A stretch of 64,000 nucleotides of DNA from Bin80 sp965208025 (GTDB lineage Bacteria > Bacteroidota > Rhodothermia > Rhodothermales > Bin80), in the NCBI GenBank assembly GCA_965208025.1, contig OZ242302.1:3596001-3660000 (forward strand). The letters run 5' to 3'. The translations under genes and the position numbers were made by a program. The notes under the pieces are model-generated. The model worked only from the letters and a program-made list of their open reading frames with translations, had not been told where the DNA came from and made no database searches. This document shows positions 46,990 through 56,348 of the stretch, piece by piece. Position 1 is the stretch's first letter; each line of letters opens with the position of its first letter.

Positions 46990-47982
46990 TCACTGCGTCT
47001 TGCCAAATTGCCCGATACGATCGAGACGCTCAATGCGTTGAGCAAGAAGATCTTCCGTAGATAATTGACTCAGATGATGCAGCACATCACAGATAGCTTG
47101 GCCAACCAGATCATAGGTTGCATTCGGGTCATGGTGCGCTCCTCCCAATGGTTCCTGAATGATCTGGTCAACAATCCCAACGGATGCAAGATCAGGTGCA
47201 GTGAGTCGCAATGCGCGGGCGGCTTCTTCTTTATAATCCCATGATCTCCACAAAATAGAGGAGCAACTCTCGGGCGAAATGACAGAATACCATGCATTTT
47301 CCAACATGAGCATCTGATCACCAACCCCAATTCCCAATGCCCCACCCGATGCTCCTTCCCCAATGACAACCACAACGATTGGAACCGGAAGGCGAACCAT
47401 CACGAACAGGTTCCTCGCAATCGCTTCTGCCTGTCCACGCTCTTCTGCATCCATCCCTGGATAAGCACCCGGCGTATCTAGGAGACAGATAATAGGTTTT
47501 CCAAACTTTGCCGCCAGTTCCATATGACGCCGCGCCTTGCGATAGCCCTCGGGGTTCGGCATTCCGAAGCGTCTGAAACGGCGTGCTTTTGTATCTCTTC
47601 CCTTCTGATGTCCTAAAATCAGTACAGTACGGTCATGATGGTTGAACCGACTGCCGCAGAGGGTAGCAAAGCCACTGATAATTGCTGGATCATCCCCAAA
47701 GTAGCGGTCTCCGTGTAATTCTACAAACCCATTCGTCAGGGCGGCAATATAGTCGTTGGTATAAGGCCTAAGGGGGTGTCGGGAGATCTGAACTCGTTGC
47801 CAGCGAGTCAGACTCCCATAAATGGATCTACGCAGGTCTTCAATACGAGCAGAAAGTGCTACAATCTCGGAGGATAGATCAACATCGCCTGCATCAATGC
47901 GAGACAACTCTTCAAGCTTCTGCTCTAATTCAACAATGGGTTTTTCGAAGTCTAAGAGAAATTTTGAAGATTTATTGGGCAT
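46990..47982 (-). CDS. accA: Acetyl-CoA carboxylase carboxyltransferase subunit alpha
   Basis: 330 residues. It transfers the carboxyl group from carboxybiotin to acetyl-CoA together with AccD, the first step of fatty acid synthesis. The N-terminus LDFEKPIVELEQKLEEL, the RHPLRPYTNDYIAALTNGFV segment, GHQKGRDTK, FGMPNPEGYRKA, LLDTPGAYPGMDAEERGQAE and GEGASGGALGIG are classical AccA sequence. The ATG at 47982 is chosen over the upstream in-frame TTG at 48009 because MPNKSSKFLLDFEKP is the usual start. Upstream, the nuclease gene ends 73 bp before it on the same strand. Confidence 0.96.
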   Translation of the reverse strand: MPNKSSKFLLDFEKPIVELEQKLEELSRIDAGDVDLSSEIVALSARIEDLRRSIYGSLTRWQRVQISRHPLRPYTNDYIAALTNGFVELHGDRYFGDDPAIISGFATLCGSRFNHHDRTVLILGHQKGRDTKARRFRRFGMPNPEGYRKARRHMELAAKFGKPIICLLDTPGAYPGMDAEERGQAEAIARNLFVMVRLPVPIVVVVIGEGASGGALGIGVGDQMLMLENAWYSVISPESCSSILWRSWDYKEEAARALRLTAPDLASVGIVDQIIQEPLGGAHHDPNATYDLVGQAICDVLHHLSQLSTEDLLAQRIERLDRIGQFGKTQ

Positions 47983-48055
47983 GCTTTGACTCGGAGAAAA
48001 TGGGGGCAATCAACACTAGCGGGGAGAGACGGTTCCGAATGGATCAGATCTATGG

Positions 48056-50440
48056 TCAGAGAATATCGGTGCTATGCGCACACTTCGCTTGAATTTGCTG
48101 CACGGCTTGATGCTCATCGTAGTCCATCGTTAACTTCCAGAGGTTCTTCAGGTGAACCCACCGATCAACATATTGGCAGTGATATGCTTCATTTGTTGGA
48201 AGCCAATGTGCGGGATCACGATCTCCTTTGGAACGGTTCGCGGAGGCAGAAACGGGGATCAGGGTACCATTCACGCTTAGATCGTTTGAATACGAAGTTC
48301 GGTCAGCATAATCCCATTTTGCGCCGCCACTCCGATGCACCTCTGATAGAGGGACGAAATGATCAATATCAATCTCTCTTGGATCGGTAACGACCGAGTC
48401 CATGTACACATCTAGCCATTCGCCTCCCAGAACGACGCAGCCCCTGTCATCCAGATCAACTTCTGTCTGGCTATTGGCAATTAACACTTCATCTCGGGTA
48501 TTTTGGCAGTCTCCGTCTTCGTCCCACCAGTACCCGTATAAAGAGCGATCATAAGGTAAGGCAGAACTCATGAGAAGCGTGCTCGCACGGTCTGATTGAG
48601 ATTCACCAGATGATGTCTGTGATGTTTGCGAATCAACACAAAATCCAGCTTCCTGGAAATTTCGGATGGTAGCAGGGCCAATTCCGCGGACTTCAAGGAG
48701 TGAATTTAAGGAACGGAATGCACCCCGTGAATTCCGAAAATCCAGGATGGTTTGAGCTTTGACAGATCCGATTCCTTTGACACGCTGAAGTTCGTCGGCA
48801 TCCGCCGTATTGATGTCAAGACAGCTACTATTAGTAGATGCTTGATCTTGAGTGGGTGTATCAGATGCAGGTAAGTTCGCGCGCTCCCTGTAATGAGTGG
48901 ATTCCTGCACACAAAATCCTGCTATACGGAAATTTTCCAGGGTGGCGTGCCCAATCCCTCGGATTTGGGTGAGATCTCCGAGAGATTTGAATGGTCCATT
49001 TTGACTTCGGTGGTCAATGATAGCTTGCGATCTCACTGGCCCAATTCGGTTGACTCGCTGGAGATCAATCGCGGTTGCGGTATTCACATTAGTGCATCCT
49101 TCATCGGGGCTTGGAGATTGAATGGATGACATCTGTGTCGGTTGATCAGAGGTCTCTCCTTCATGGTGTGACTCTTGTGCGCAGAAACCTGCCTGACGAA
49201 AATTATCAAGTGTAGCGGGCCCAATCCCTCGGACATTGGTCAGATCATTTAGAGATTTGAATGGTCCGTTCTGGTTTCGGTAGTCTATGATGGCTTGCGC
49301 TTTTACCGCACCAATTCGGTTGACTCGCTGGAGATCAATCGCGTTTGCGGTATTCACATTGGTACAATTCTGGGGTGAGGTTTGGGATTGAATAGATAGT
49401 GATTCGATCGGTTGGTCGGGGCTTTCTCCTAAATTGTTAGACTCGTGTGTGCAGAAACCTGCCTGACGAAAATTATCAAGTGTAGCGGGCCCAATCCCTC
49501 GGACATTGGTCAGATCATTTAGAGATTTGAATGGTCCGTTCTGGTTTCGGTAGTCTATGATGGCTTGCGCTTTTACCGCACCAATTCGGTTGACTCGCTG
49601 GAGATCAATCGCGTTTGCGGTATTCACATTGGTACAATTCTGGGGTGAGGTTTGGGATTGAATAGATAGTGATTCGATCGGTTGGTCGGGGCTTTCTCCT
49701 AAATTGTTAGACTCGTGTGTGCAGAAACCTGCCTGACGAAAATTATCAAGTGTAGCGGGCCCAATCCCTCGGACATTGGTCAGATCATTTAGAGATTTGA
49801 ATGGTCCGTTCTGGTTTCGGTAGTCTATGATGGCTTGCGCTTTTACCGCACCAATTCGGTTGACACGCTGAAGATCAGTTGCACGGGCAGAATTGATATT
49901 GTTGCATTCAGGATTTAAGGTGTTGGACTCATCTGATGAGGATGGAGTAGAGCGAACCGTGGTCTGTTCTTCATTCGTGGATCCTAGAACACAGAACCCG
50001 GCGCTACGAAAATTTGATAGTGTAGCAGGGCCTATTCCACTCACGCGAGTCAGTTCATCCAAAGCGGTGAACGGTCCGTGTTGGTTTCGATAGTCAATAA
50101 TGGCCTGAGCTTTGACTGTCCCAATTCGGTTTACCCGCTGTAGATCGGTGGCACTTGCTGTATTTATATTATCACAGGCTTGTCCAGCATTGGGTGAACG
50201 ATCCTGAGCATTTATTCGCGAAGTAGATGGGAACGCAATGCTTTCAGAGAGCAAATATAGATGAGGGAAGAGATTCACACTTGTAGAAGTAGATTCTATT
50301 CGGTCGTGTTTGAGTCGGAGATCAAATCCGAGAGTTCTACCTTCCGCGAAGGAAATACCCTCTAATGAATGGGTCAGAAGGAACGCGATCCCAAGTATCA
50401 TTCCGAATTGCATAGGCTGGGGCATGTTTGGGTTCATCAT
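48056..50440 (-). CDS. Secreted protein with six ComEA-type HhH domains and a C-terminal HNH nuclease
   Basis: 794 residues. After a signal peptide (QFGMILGIAFLLTHSLEGIS) come six helix-hairpin-helix domains of the ComEA type, each exactly 62 residues from Cys to Cys: 89-150, 179-240, 269-330, 359-420, 449-510 and 540-601. Each has two HhH motifs (LQRVNRIGAVKAQAIIDYRN and LTNVRGIGPATLDNFRQAGF). Linkers of about 28 residues are Ser/Gln-rich. The C-terminal part (about 630-794) is an HNH domain of the DUF1524/GmrSD-C type known from secreted actinobacterial nucleases: IDIDHFVPLSEVHRSG (catalytic His about 694) and PVSASANRSKGDRDPAHWLP. HhH domains bind duplex DNA without sequence preference; the product is probably an extracellular or periplasmic DNA-binding endonuclease. 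DNA uptake or DNA scavenging are possible roles. Confidence 0.85.
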   Translation of the reverse strand: MMNPNMPQPMQFGMILGIAFLLTHSLEGISFAEGRTLGFDLRLKHDRIESTSTSVNLFPHLYLLSESIAFPSTSRINAQDRSPNAGQACDNINTASATDLQRVNRIGTVKAQAIIDYRNQHGPFTALDELTRVSGIGPATLSNFRSAGFCVLGSTNEEQTTVRSTPSSSDESNTLNPECNNINSARATDLQRVNRIGAVKAQAIIDYRNQNGPFKSLNDLTNVRGIGPATLDNFRQAGFCTHESNNLGESPDQPIESLSIQSQTSPQNCTNVNTANAIDLQRVNRIGAVKAQAIIDYRNQNGPFKSLNDLTNVRGIGPATLDNFRQAGFCTHESNNLGESPDQPIESLSIQSQTSPQNCTNVNTANAIDLQRVNRIGAVKAQAIIDYRNQNGPFKSLNDLTNVRGIGPATLDNFRQAGFCAQESHHEGETSDQPTQMSSIQSPSPDEGCTNVNTATAIDLQRVNRIGPVRSQAIIDHRSQNGPFKSLGDLTQIRGIGHATLENFRIAGFCVQESTHYRERANLPASDTPTQDQASTNSSCLDINTADADELQRVKGIGSVKAQTILDFRNSRGAFRSLNSLLEVRGIGPATIRNFQEAGFCVDSQTSQTSSGESQSDRASTLLMSSALPYDRSLYGYWWDEDGDCQNTRDEVLIANSQTEVDLDDRGCVVLGGEWLDVYMDSVVTDPREIDIDHFVPLSEVHRSGGAKWDYADRTSYSNDLSVNGTLIPVSASANRSKGDRDPAHWLPTNEAYHCQYVDRWVHLKNLWKLTMDYDEHQAVQQIQAKCAHSTDIL
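49181..49864. repeat. Perfect 270-bp tandem repeats inside the HhH-nuclease gene
   Basis: Units start at 49181, 49451 and 49721 (270 bp each, 90 codons: one HhH domain plus one linker). By eye the array is identical for about 2.5 units, up to the first mismatch at 49865. Adjacent repeats outside this interval are clearly related but diverged, so the identical units are a recent expansion. Confidence 0.9.
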
Positions 50441-50796
50441 CTTAATCTGTTAAATATAAATGATAACTCTAATCAAGTTCCGAAATAAGTGTAATGTAGA
50501 AACGCAACCATTCAGGAGCAGGAGAATGTCAAATTTTGAAATAAAGATAACGCATTTGATGATGGAAGCCTCCTTGCTCACTAGACACTCATTGCAATGG
50601 ATCTACAAACTCTTCATAAGCGAGGGGTAATTCTCTGGCAAAGGGTAAACAGAATAGGAGGAATGCAAAGGGGGCTACATGTAAAACCGTATTCTCGAAT
50701 TCATGATAAGATGCCCGACTTTACTTGATGTTAATCAACGTGTCTGGTTTGGAAGAAATACTTTGGTATTGTCAATCAAGGCGCAATGAATCGGAA
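50441..50796. other. Intergenic region upstream of the HhH-nuclease gene
   Basis: No gene recognised in this 356-bp gap. It should contain the promoter of the HhH-nuclease gene (and perhaps of accA-nadC); no clear consensus box was found. Confidence 0.4.
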
Positions 50797-52833
50797 TTAA
50801 ACCGATCCGCGTAGTGCTCGCGCGGCGATCAGCCAATCAAGGGCGGCGGACTGATTGCGCACATAGTACCAGTATGCTTGTTCAATTTCCTCGGAGGGAT
50901 GGGTGAGTCTAGGTCCCAACATCTCGCTCACTGCGAATACCCCGGGGCGCAGTTGCCATTCAGGGGCTGGGACAAACTCGTCTCCCTCATTGAAGCCGAC
51001 CAGAGAACGTTTGCCAACCAGAACAGCGCTCCACTGCCGGGTTCGATCATGAATCCGAGCCCACCGTGAACGTGAACCTGCAATACGGCATAAGAGGGAA
51101 ACAGCTGGATGAATGAGTGCACCAAGCAATGCTGCAAAGATGTCTGAAATGCGTCTAGCGGCATTTGAACGCAAGGACCCAATAGCCTCCTCTGCGGTCA
51201 GAAGAGAGCGATGACTCAGGTTTTCGACGGATGATTTTCCGATTAGATGATCCTGAGGAGCAGCCAGAATATAGGTTCGGACACGAACTCCCAAAAGTTG
51301 TTGCATCAGTCCAAAAATTTCTTTATTGGTCAGACTCGCAGATGCAAAAATTACCGATTCAATATTATGGATCCGTACGATCTCTCGTAACTGATCATAA
51401 CCCCCTAATCGATTGAGAGAAGAGGCAGTATCATTTTTCTGGTTTTGAGTAGCAATCCCTACGAGTATATGGTGTGATATCTGTTGAGGCACAGGTATTT
51501 CTATATCAGAAGAGTTCCCCACGACCAGAGTTCTTCGACCGAGTTGTTGATGCGTTCTGGGGATCAGACGCACCGCGGAAAGGAGGAGTGAACAAGCGGG
51601 CAGGCACGCAAGAATGACCATGCGTGAAAAGGCAATTTGTTTGAAGAAAAATGAAAGTGCTGCAAGCGAGGTTACAGAGACCACGGTTGCCAGCACAATC
51701 AGGCCAAGCCTTGGACGTTCGTCCCTATAGCCTCCCCAGGAAGCAATGACGCCTATCGTGATCAGAGCAAATAAAGGAGACAGTCCCCAATAAAAAACTG
51801 GTGAGAACAGGAGCCCTGTCTGGATAGATCGAATGGCGCCTAATGAGGATATGATCCCAAAGCAAATGACCCAATCACGCGTGGCAGAATGGCGTACAAT
51901 ATTTCCCAATACTGTGATGGATCCTCGTACGAATACGGCGAAGCGCAACATCCATAGAAATGCCTTTGGATACTCTTTACTGAGGTGCTTTTCTGCGAAA
52001 CGAGCCATCGCCCCATAAAAGAGACGCACATATCTTAGGTCTCCTTTCTTGGTGCTTTCCCCTTTATAGTGAATGATTTGAGTCGATGGTACATAATAGA
52101 TTGACCAGCCGGCCGTCTGGATCCGACAACATAGATCAAGGTCCTCTCCATACATGAAGAAATCCTCGTCAAAAAGCCCTGCAACTGCTTTACCAGTTTT
52201 GCTCTCTTCGGGATTGGTCAAGGCTATCTTTCGCAGAAACATACAGGAGCCGCTTAAGGCATCAACAGTTGTCACACGATTCTCGGGTAGAAACGTAAGA
52301 TTATAGCGGCCAAATATCCTGCTTCTGGGAAATAGCCGACTTATCCCCGTCATCCTGTAAAATGCTACGGCTGGAGTCGGGAATGATCTCCGACTCTCCA
52401 GAGCAAATGTACCGTCAGGATTCAGTATACGACATCCTGCTGCTCCAGCATCTTCGTGAGAGTCCATAAATTCAACCAAAACCCTAACAGTATCTTCCTC
52501 AACAAGAGTATCAGGATTCAGGATAAAAAGATATTCTCCCTTTGCGACTTGAATCCCTTGATTATTTGCCGCCGAAAACCCAACATTGGATTGATTGGCA
52601 ATTACAATGACAAATGGGAACTCTTGGGACAACATACGCACAGATCCATCGACTGAATTATTATCAATCACAATCACTTCTGAGTGAATATTGACCAATG
52701 ATCGCTGGATACTTCGAAGAGCTTGACGAAGCAGATCGCATACGTTGTAGTTCACAATGATCACAGATACCTTGATCGCATCATGCGATTCACTGGGGTA
52801 CGCCTGAGTAGGTCTGGGGTGGGGAGGGTTCAT
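50797..52833 (-). CDS. GT2 glycosyltransferase fused to a degenerate sugar-transferase module
   Basis: 678 residues. Residues 20-290 are a GT-A domain of the rhamnosyltransferase (WbbL) group: VSVIIVNYNVCDLLRQALRS, IVIDNNSVDGSV, NVGFSAANNQGIQVAKGEYL, FILNPDTLVEED, FDEDFFMYGEDLDLCCRIQ. Four to five membrane helices follow (about 310-415), then a Rossmann-like segment (RRTLVVGNSSDI, about 425-540), and a C-terminus that resembles the polyprenyl-P sugar transferase domain (ARRISDIFAALLGALIHPAV, VGKRSLVGF, WQLRPGVFAVSEM, YYVRNQSAALDWLI). The catalytic LDELPQ and PRPE motifs of that domain are missing, so only the GT2 part is likely to be catalytic. Function: addition of a sugar to a lipid-linked glycan, membrane-bound. 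Confidence 0.8.
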   Translation of the reverse strand: MNPPHPRPTQAYPSESHDAIKVSVIIVNYNVCDLLRQALRSIQRSLVNIHSEVIVIDNNSVDGSVRMLSQEFPFVIVIANQSNVGFSAANNQGIQVAKGEYLFILNPDTLVEEDTVRVLVEFMDSHEDAGAAGCRILNPDGTFALESRRSFPTPAVAFYRMTGISRLFPRSRIFGRYNLTFLPENRVTTVDALSGSCMFLRKIALTNPEESKTGKAVAGLFDEDFFMYGEDLDLCCRIQTAGWSIYYVPSTQIIHYKGESTKKGDLRYVRLFYGAMARFAEKHLSKEYPKAFLWMLRFAVFVRGSITVLGNIVRHSATRDWVICFGIISSLGAIRSIQTGLLFSPVFYWGLSPLFALITIGVIASWGGYRDERPRLGLIVLATVVSVTSLAALSFFFKQIAFSRMVILACLPACSLLLSAVRLIPRTHQQLGRRTLVVGNSSDIEIPVPQQISHHILVGIATQNQKNDTASSLNRLGGYDQLREIVRIHNIESVIFASASLTNKEIFGLMQQLLGVRVRTYILAAPQDHLIGKSSVENLSHRSLLTAEEAIGSLRSNAARRISDIFAALLGALIHPAVSLLCRIAGSRSRWARIHDRTRQWSAVLVGKRSLVGFNEGDEFVPAPEWQLRPGVFAVSEMLGPRLTHPSEEIEQAYWYYVRNQSAALDWLIAARALRGSV

Positions 52834-53359
52834 CTCTCAAATTCTGTTCACAGTCACCATGGACCTCAAGGTTTCATTCTGATTTTTCAACTTATTGAAG
52901 AGAGATTCTCATATATAAGGTAAACTCTCACCGTTAGGGTAATGTCCCTAAAACTTGACAGAATGTCATATCAAGAATCGGGAGGAATACGGTTCAATAA
53001 TTTGAATCCTTGGTTCGTAACTTTATCTTCGTAGCGAGGATGAAATCAATCGGGGTTGTCAATCCAAAATTAATCTGGGGAAGTGTGTCTATTTGTCTGT
53101 GTTGACAATTTGATCATACTGGGTGGAGGGTGCATGAGTCATTCGTAAAATACGAGGAGGGATTTCAGTCAACCCAGAATAGAGAACCGACATGGAGTTG
53201 TAGAGTGTATACGAGTTCATAGAAAAAAATGTCTGAGGATCGTAACGAGAAGAGATCTACTGGTGATGGTAATAAATTCTATGTTTCAATTTTTTTGGCT
53301 TGATCAAACAATCGCGGGTTGATGGAAATTAGATCTGAGTACTTCCAGTTTTTATTTTC
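52834..53359. other. Intergenic stretch upstream of the GT2 fusion gene
   Basis: No gene recognised over 526 bp between the GT2 start and the stop of the clamp-like gene. Nothing else could be supported. Confidence 0.4.
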
Positions 53360-54283
53360 TTACAACGTGTTCACTTCATCAACCACGCGCTGTCTCTCCC
53401 GCGCATAAATACGGTCATATATGCCCGAGGCTCTATTCCCCATCAGGGATGGAACATACTCAGGCATCCACAGGAATACAACTCGCCCAGAGCCAGATTC
53501 CATGAGTATATTCTTAAACTCTTCATCGGGGAACTTCAATACAGCACCTCCCTCATTGATCCGCTCGAAAGCAGAAAGGATTTTCTCAAACTCAAAGGGA
53601 TGGACACCAACATGAGCACGTTGACCAGTTGCGATACAAGGAACTCTTTTTGTAAGTGCGGCTTCGGCCCATGGCAGGTACGGATCTCGCTTAAACATAA
53701 ACGACATTCGCCCATTCACGCTGTTAAGCATTACGCCCATGAAGTCTCGGCGTTCAGACTGTGACCATGAATTTCGGGCAGTCCTGATTTCATTCACAGA
53801 TTTGCAAAGCCGTCGGAGACGATCTTGATACAATCGGGCAGTTTTTTGCGATGAGTGCTTTTGAATTGAATCTCTATACTGCTGACTAAGACGGGGGAAC
53901 TTACGATTATTCCACAGTGCATCCGATAATTTTCTTAACTTGAATTCTCCCTCAATTCCAGTCCCAGACGCATACCAGACACATCCCTCCCGCGTTAGAA
54001 GAACCTCACTGGGGTTGGTTTTTTTCTGGATTTTTTGTGCAGAATTCAAAATCAGATCTGGCGGAATGCAAGTATCAATGGAGACATTTTCGTCAGCGTC
54101 CCACCGATAAATGGCAATTATCTTCCCATTAGATGCTTCAACTTGTCGTTGAGTGCCATCTGCTTTGAGTCGCAGTTCAAGCATTTCTGGACGGTCTCGG
54201 TCATGCGAAACAAACTTTGCCACTTCCGCGAGGGCATGGATATGCGGGAGACGAAGCTTCGTCGGAGGATTTGCAGAACTCAT
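53360..54283 (-). CDS. Hypothetical protein, possibly with sliding-clamp-like fold
   Basis: About 307 residues from the ATG at 54283; the frame opens at a TTG at 54298. No family is recognised with confidence. The N-terminal half has a pattern like DNA polymerase III beta subunits: a helix (PHIHALAEVAKFVSHDRDR), a beta pair ending in EASNGKIIAIYRW (compare the T/S-D-G-x-R-L-A turn of DnaN), then ADENVSIDTCIPPDLILNSA and LRKLSDALWNNRKFPRLSQQ (compare the yPdy loop). Only one or two such modules would fit the length. No signal peptide. It lies in an accessory patch beside a broken AAA/DUF4276 pair, on the same strand, which could mean mobile or phage-related origin. A clamp function is a weak inference. 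Confidence 0.5.
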   Translation of the reverse strand: MSSANPPTKLRLPHIHALAEVAKFVSHDRDRPEMLELRLKADGTQRQVEASNGKIIAIYRWDADENVSIDTCIPPDLILNSAQKIQKKTNPSEVLLTREGCVWYASGTGIEGEFKLRKLSDALWNNRKFPRLSQQYRDSIQKHSSQKTARLYQDRLRRLCKSVNEIRTARNSWSQSERRDFMGVMLNSVNGRMSFMFKRDPYLPWAEAALTKRVPCIATGQRAHVGVHPFEFEKILSAFERINEGGAVLKFPDEEFKNILMESGSGRVVFLWMPEYVPSLMGNRASGIYDRIYARERQRVVDEVNTL

Positions 54284-54710
54284 TTTATCGGTTTCCAAAG
54301 TTGTAACTAAAACACATCATATAAAGCATCATCAAGTACTGATTAGGTCTTGACTCAGTGAGAAATTACCGTCAGCCAACCCTGAGGAGTTAATACGAAT
54401 ATGGAGATAATTGGGTACTTCTTAATATAGCAAGATAAATGATTTTGTTTAATCATTTCCATAGAAAGGCAGTTTCTCATAATCTTCATGCAGGAGTATT
54501 TGATTACATAAAAGAATGAAAGAGCTGAGTCCGACAGGGATTCAAATTATGGTATTGATCCGCAGAACTTTACAATCGAAAGCATTGATCAGGGTTCGGT
54601 TCTATATTCGGGAGGTCAGTGAGTACTGTGTTAATAATGCTCTGGGATGTTTCTGATATGTGCATGCCAACCATTAAAATGCCAGCACTCCAACCGCATG
54701 CAGGCACTAC
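54284..54710. other. Intergenic stretch upstream of the clamp-like gene
   Basis: No gene recognised. Its right end is the tail of the DUF4276 pseudogene. Confidence 0.35.
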
Positions 54711-55220
54711 CTACCTCATATACTCGGGACTGTTGGAGTTTTCACGTATTGTCAAGAGATTGTTCGCAAAAGCCTTCTATTCTGGCTCTACTCTAACAAA
54801 ACTATTTGGATCTGAAAACAGGAGGGCTTCAAATTCATGAGGTTGAATGTGAGGGAAAAAGCGTTCTGGTTGACACTCTCCCTCGCGTAGGACATCCTCA
54901 CGAAAAGCCTTATCAATTTCTTTTGCACGTTCAAGCGGATCCGTCGGTGCGGAGATGCCCTTAGTTCCAAGGAAGTCCTTCAACAAAGAATACAGATCAA
55001 AAATAGTTGAGACATAAGTATTATTCTGTTCCCGAAGCGTATTTCGGAGGAAGTGAAGTACGCGTTGTTTGTTTAGGCACCCCCTTTTCCGCGAGGTGAT
55101 GTTGGTATGATGCGTGGCTCTGCAAACATCTCTTTTGGAAAGAGTTCGGGGTATGAATATTTTTACAAAAGACTCTTCTGTTTTTCCTTCGCAGACAATA
55201 ATAACCCTCTTCATACTCAC
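54711..55220 (-). pseudogene. DUF4276-family protein gene interrupted by an in-frame stop
   Basis: The frame from GTG 55220 (or ATG 55214) reads RVIIVCEGKTEESFVKIFIP and PHEFEALLFSDPNSFVRVEP, matching DUF4276 proteins, which are usually 200 residues or longer. It stops at a TAG (54777-54779) after 147 codons, but the same phase continues with family-like sequence (KAFANNLLTIRENSNSPEYM) to a second TAG at 54711. The protein is thus truncated within its conserved region. The start overlaps the ATPase stop by 4 nt (GTGA). DUF4276 genes are regularly coupled to AAA_21/OLD-like ATPase genes in bacterial accessory regions. Partner role is unknown; a TOPRIM-like nuclease has been suggested for related families. 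Confidence 0.65.
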
Positions 55221-56348
55221 GGTCTTCCACCAAGAACATTCATTTTCCAGAGTTCACCTAAAGAATAGTCTTCAAGCCAGTCGACAAGGGGCTCAGGATT
55301 CAGTCGTCTGAAAACGGATTCATTGTTCTGGCGTTCGACAACTACTATATCATCTGGTTCAAAATGATTGACAAGTTCAGCGGATTGTGTTGAAATAATT
55401 ACCTGTTGCATATCCGCAGCCTGCTGGATCATCTCGGCCAAGAGAGTTAGCGCGAATGGATGCAATCCCAACTCAGGCTCGTCAATAAGTATAAGGTTCG
55501 CGCGAAAGCTTTCGGGTTGGTTGAGCAAAGTAGCAAGGCAAATGAAGCGCAACGTACCATCGGAAAGCTGATATGGACCAAACGGCGTATCTGGATCTCC
55601 CCACTCCGCATACCATTCTAAGTCCATTCTTTCAGAGGGGTTTCTGATTCTCTCAATAGACAAAATCTTTAAAGAATGGAGCCGAGAGACGGACAACATC
55701 TCTAATGCTTCGAAAATGGTTTGGATAATGTTCACGAAGATGACGCAAAATAGGTACAAGATTTCCAGCATCCGATTTTAGCCGAAGATTATCCCGCACA
55801 TCTGAGTGATTTCGAACACGAGCAGTATCACTCATATCCTGAAAGTGAAATACCTGCCAGCGCTTAATCTTGGCCAATACATAAGATGCAAATTCTCTGA
55901 AAGATGAATCTGTTTCATCGTATTCAGATCTATGAGAATGTGCATGAACGAATGAATCAATCATGCATGATTCACTGCTTCCACTAGGCCACACTGAACC
56001 ACTAGATAGTGTAGAGAGCTTCTCTCTGGAGAAAGCCACCGAGTCAAATGCTGGTTTAAGAGAAGAATCATAAACGTAGCGATTGTTTTCAAATGACAGA
56101 GATACATCAAGCGTAGAGGTTATTTTTCTTCCGCCGAACAGTATTGCATCTGGTCCACATTCGCCTCTGATAAAGAGCTGAAGTTGTTTCCGTGAAAAAG
56201 AAGATATCATTTTATTAAGCAAACTCAGAAGATTACTCTTTCCAGTTCCATTCGCACCAATGAGTACGTTCAGCGGCTTTATTTCGAAACGATATAGACT
56301 TTGAATTGACTTGAAACCTTTGATGGAAATGTGCTCTACATGGGGCAT
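55217..56348 (-). pseudogene. AAA (AAA_21/OLD-like) ATPase gene with a frameshift
   Basis: The first frame (ATG at 56348) covers 231 codons with FKSIQSLYRFEIKPLNVLIG and the Walker A GANGTGKSNLL near residue 33, ending at a TGA at 55653 right after LSAPFFKDF. The second half continues in another phase (ILSIERIRNPSERMDLEWYA, then the signature-like YQLSDGTLRFICLATLL, Walker B LILIDEPELGLHP and STQSAELVNHF) to 55217. A single-base shift near 55655-55680 would restore one ATPase of about 376 residues. Frame 1 lacks Walker B, so neither half should function alone. It pairs with the DUF4276 gene immediately downstream; both are damaged. The layout recalls ATPase/nuclease phage-defence pairs. Confidence 0.75.

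Noticed and set aside
49181..49864. Regularly spaced identical repeats that could suggest a CRISPR-like or satellite array
   Set aside because: The unit is 270 bp, in frame, and encodes protein domains; there are no short repeats with unique spacers.
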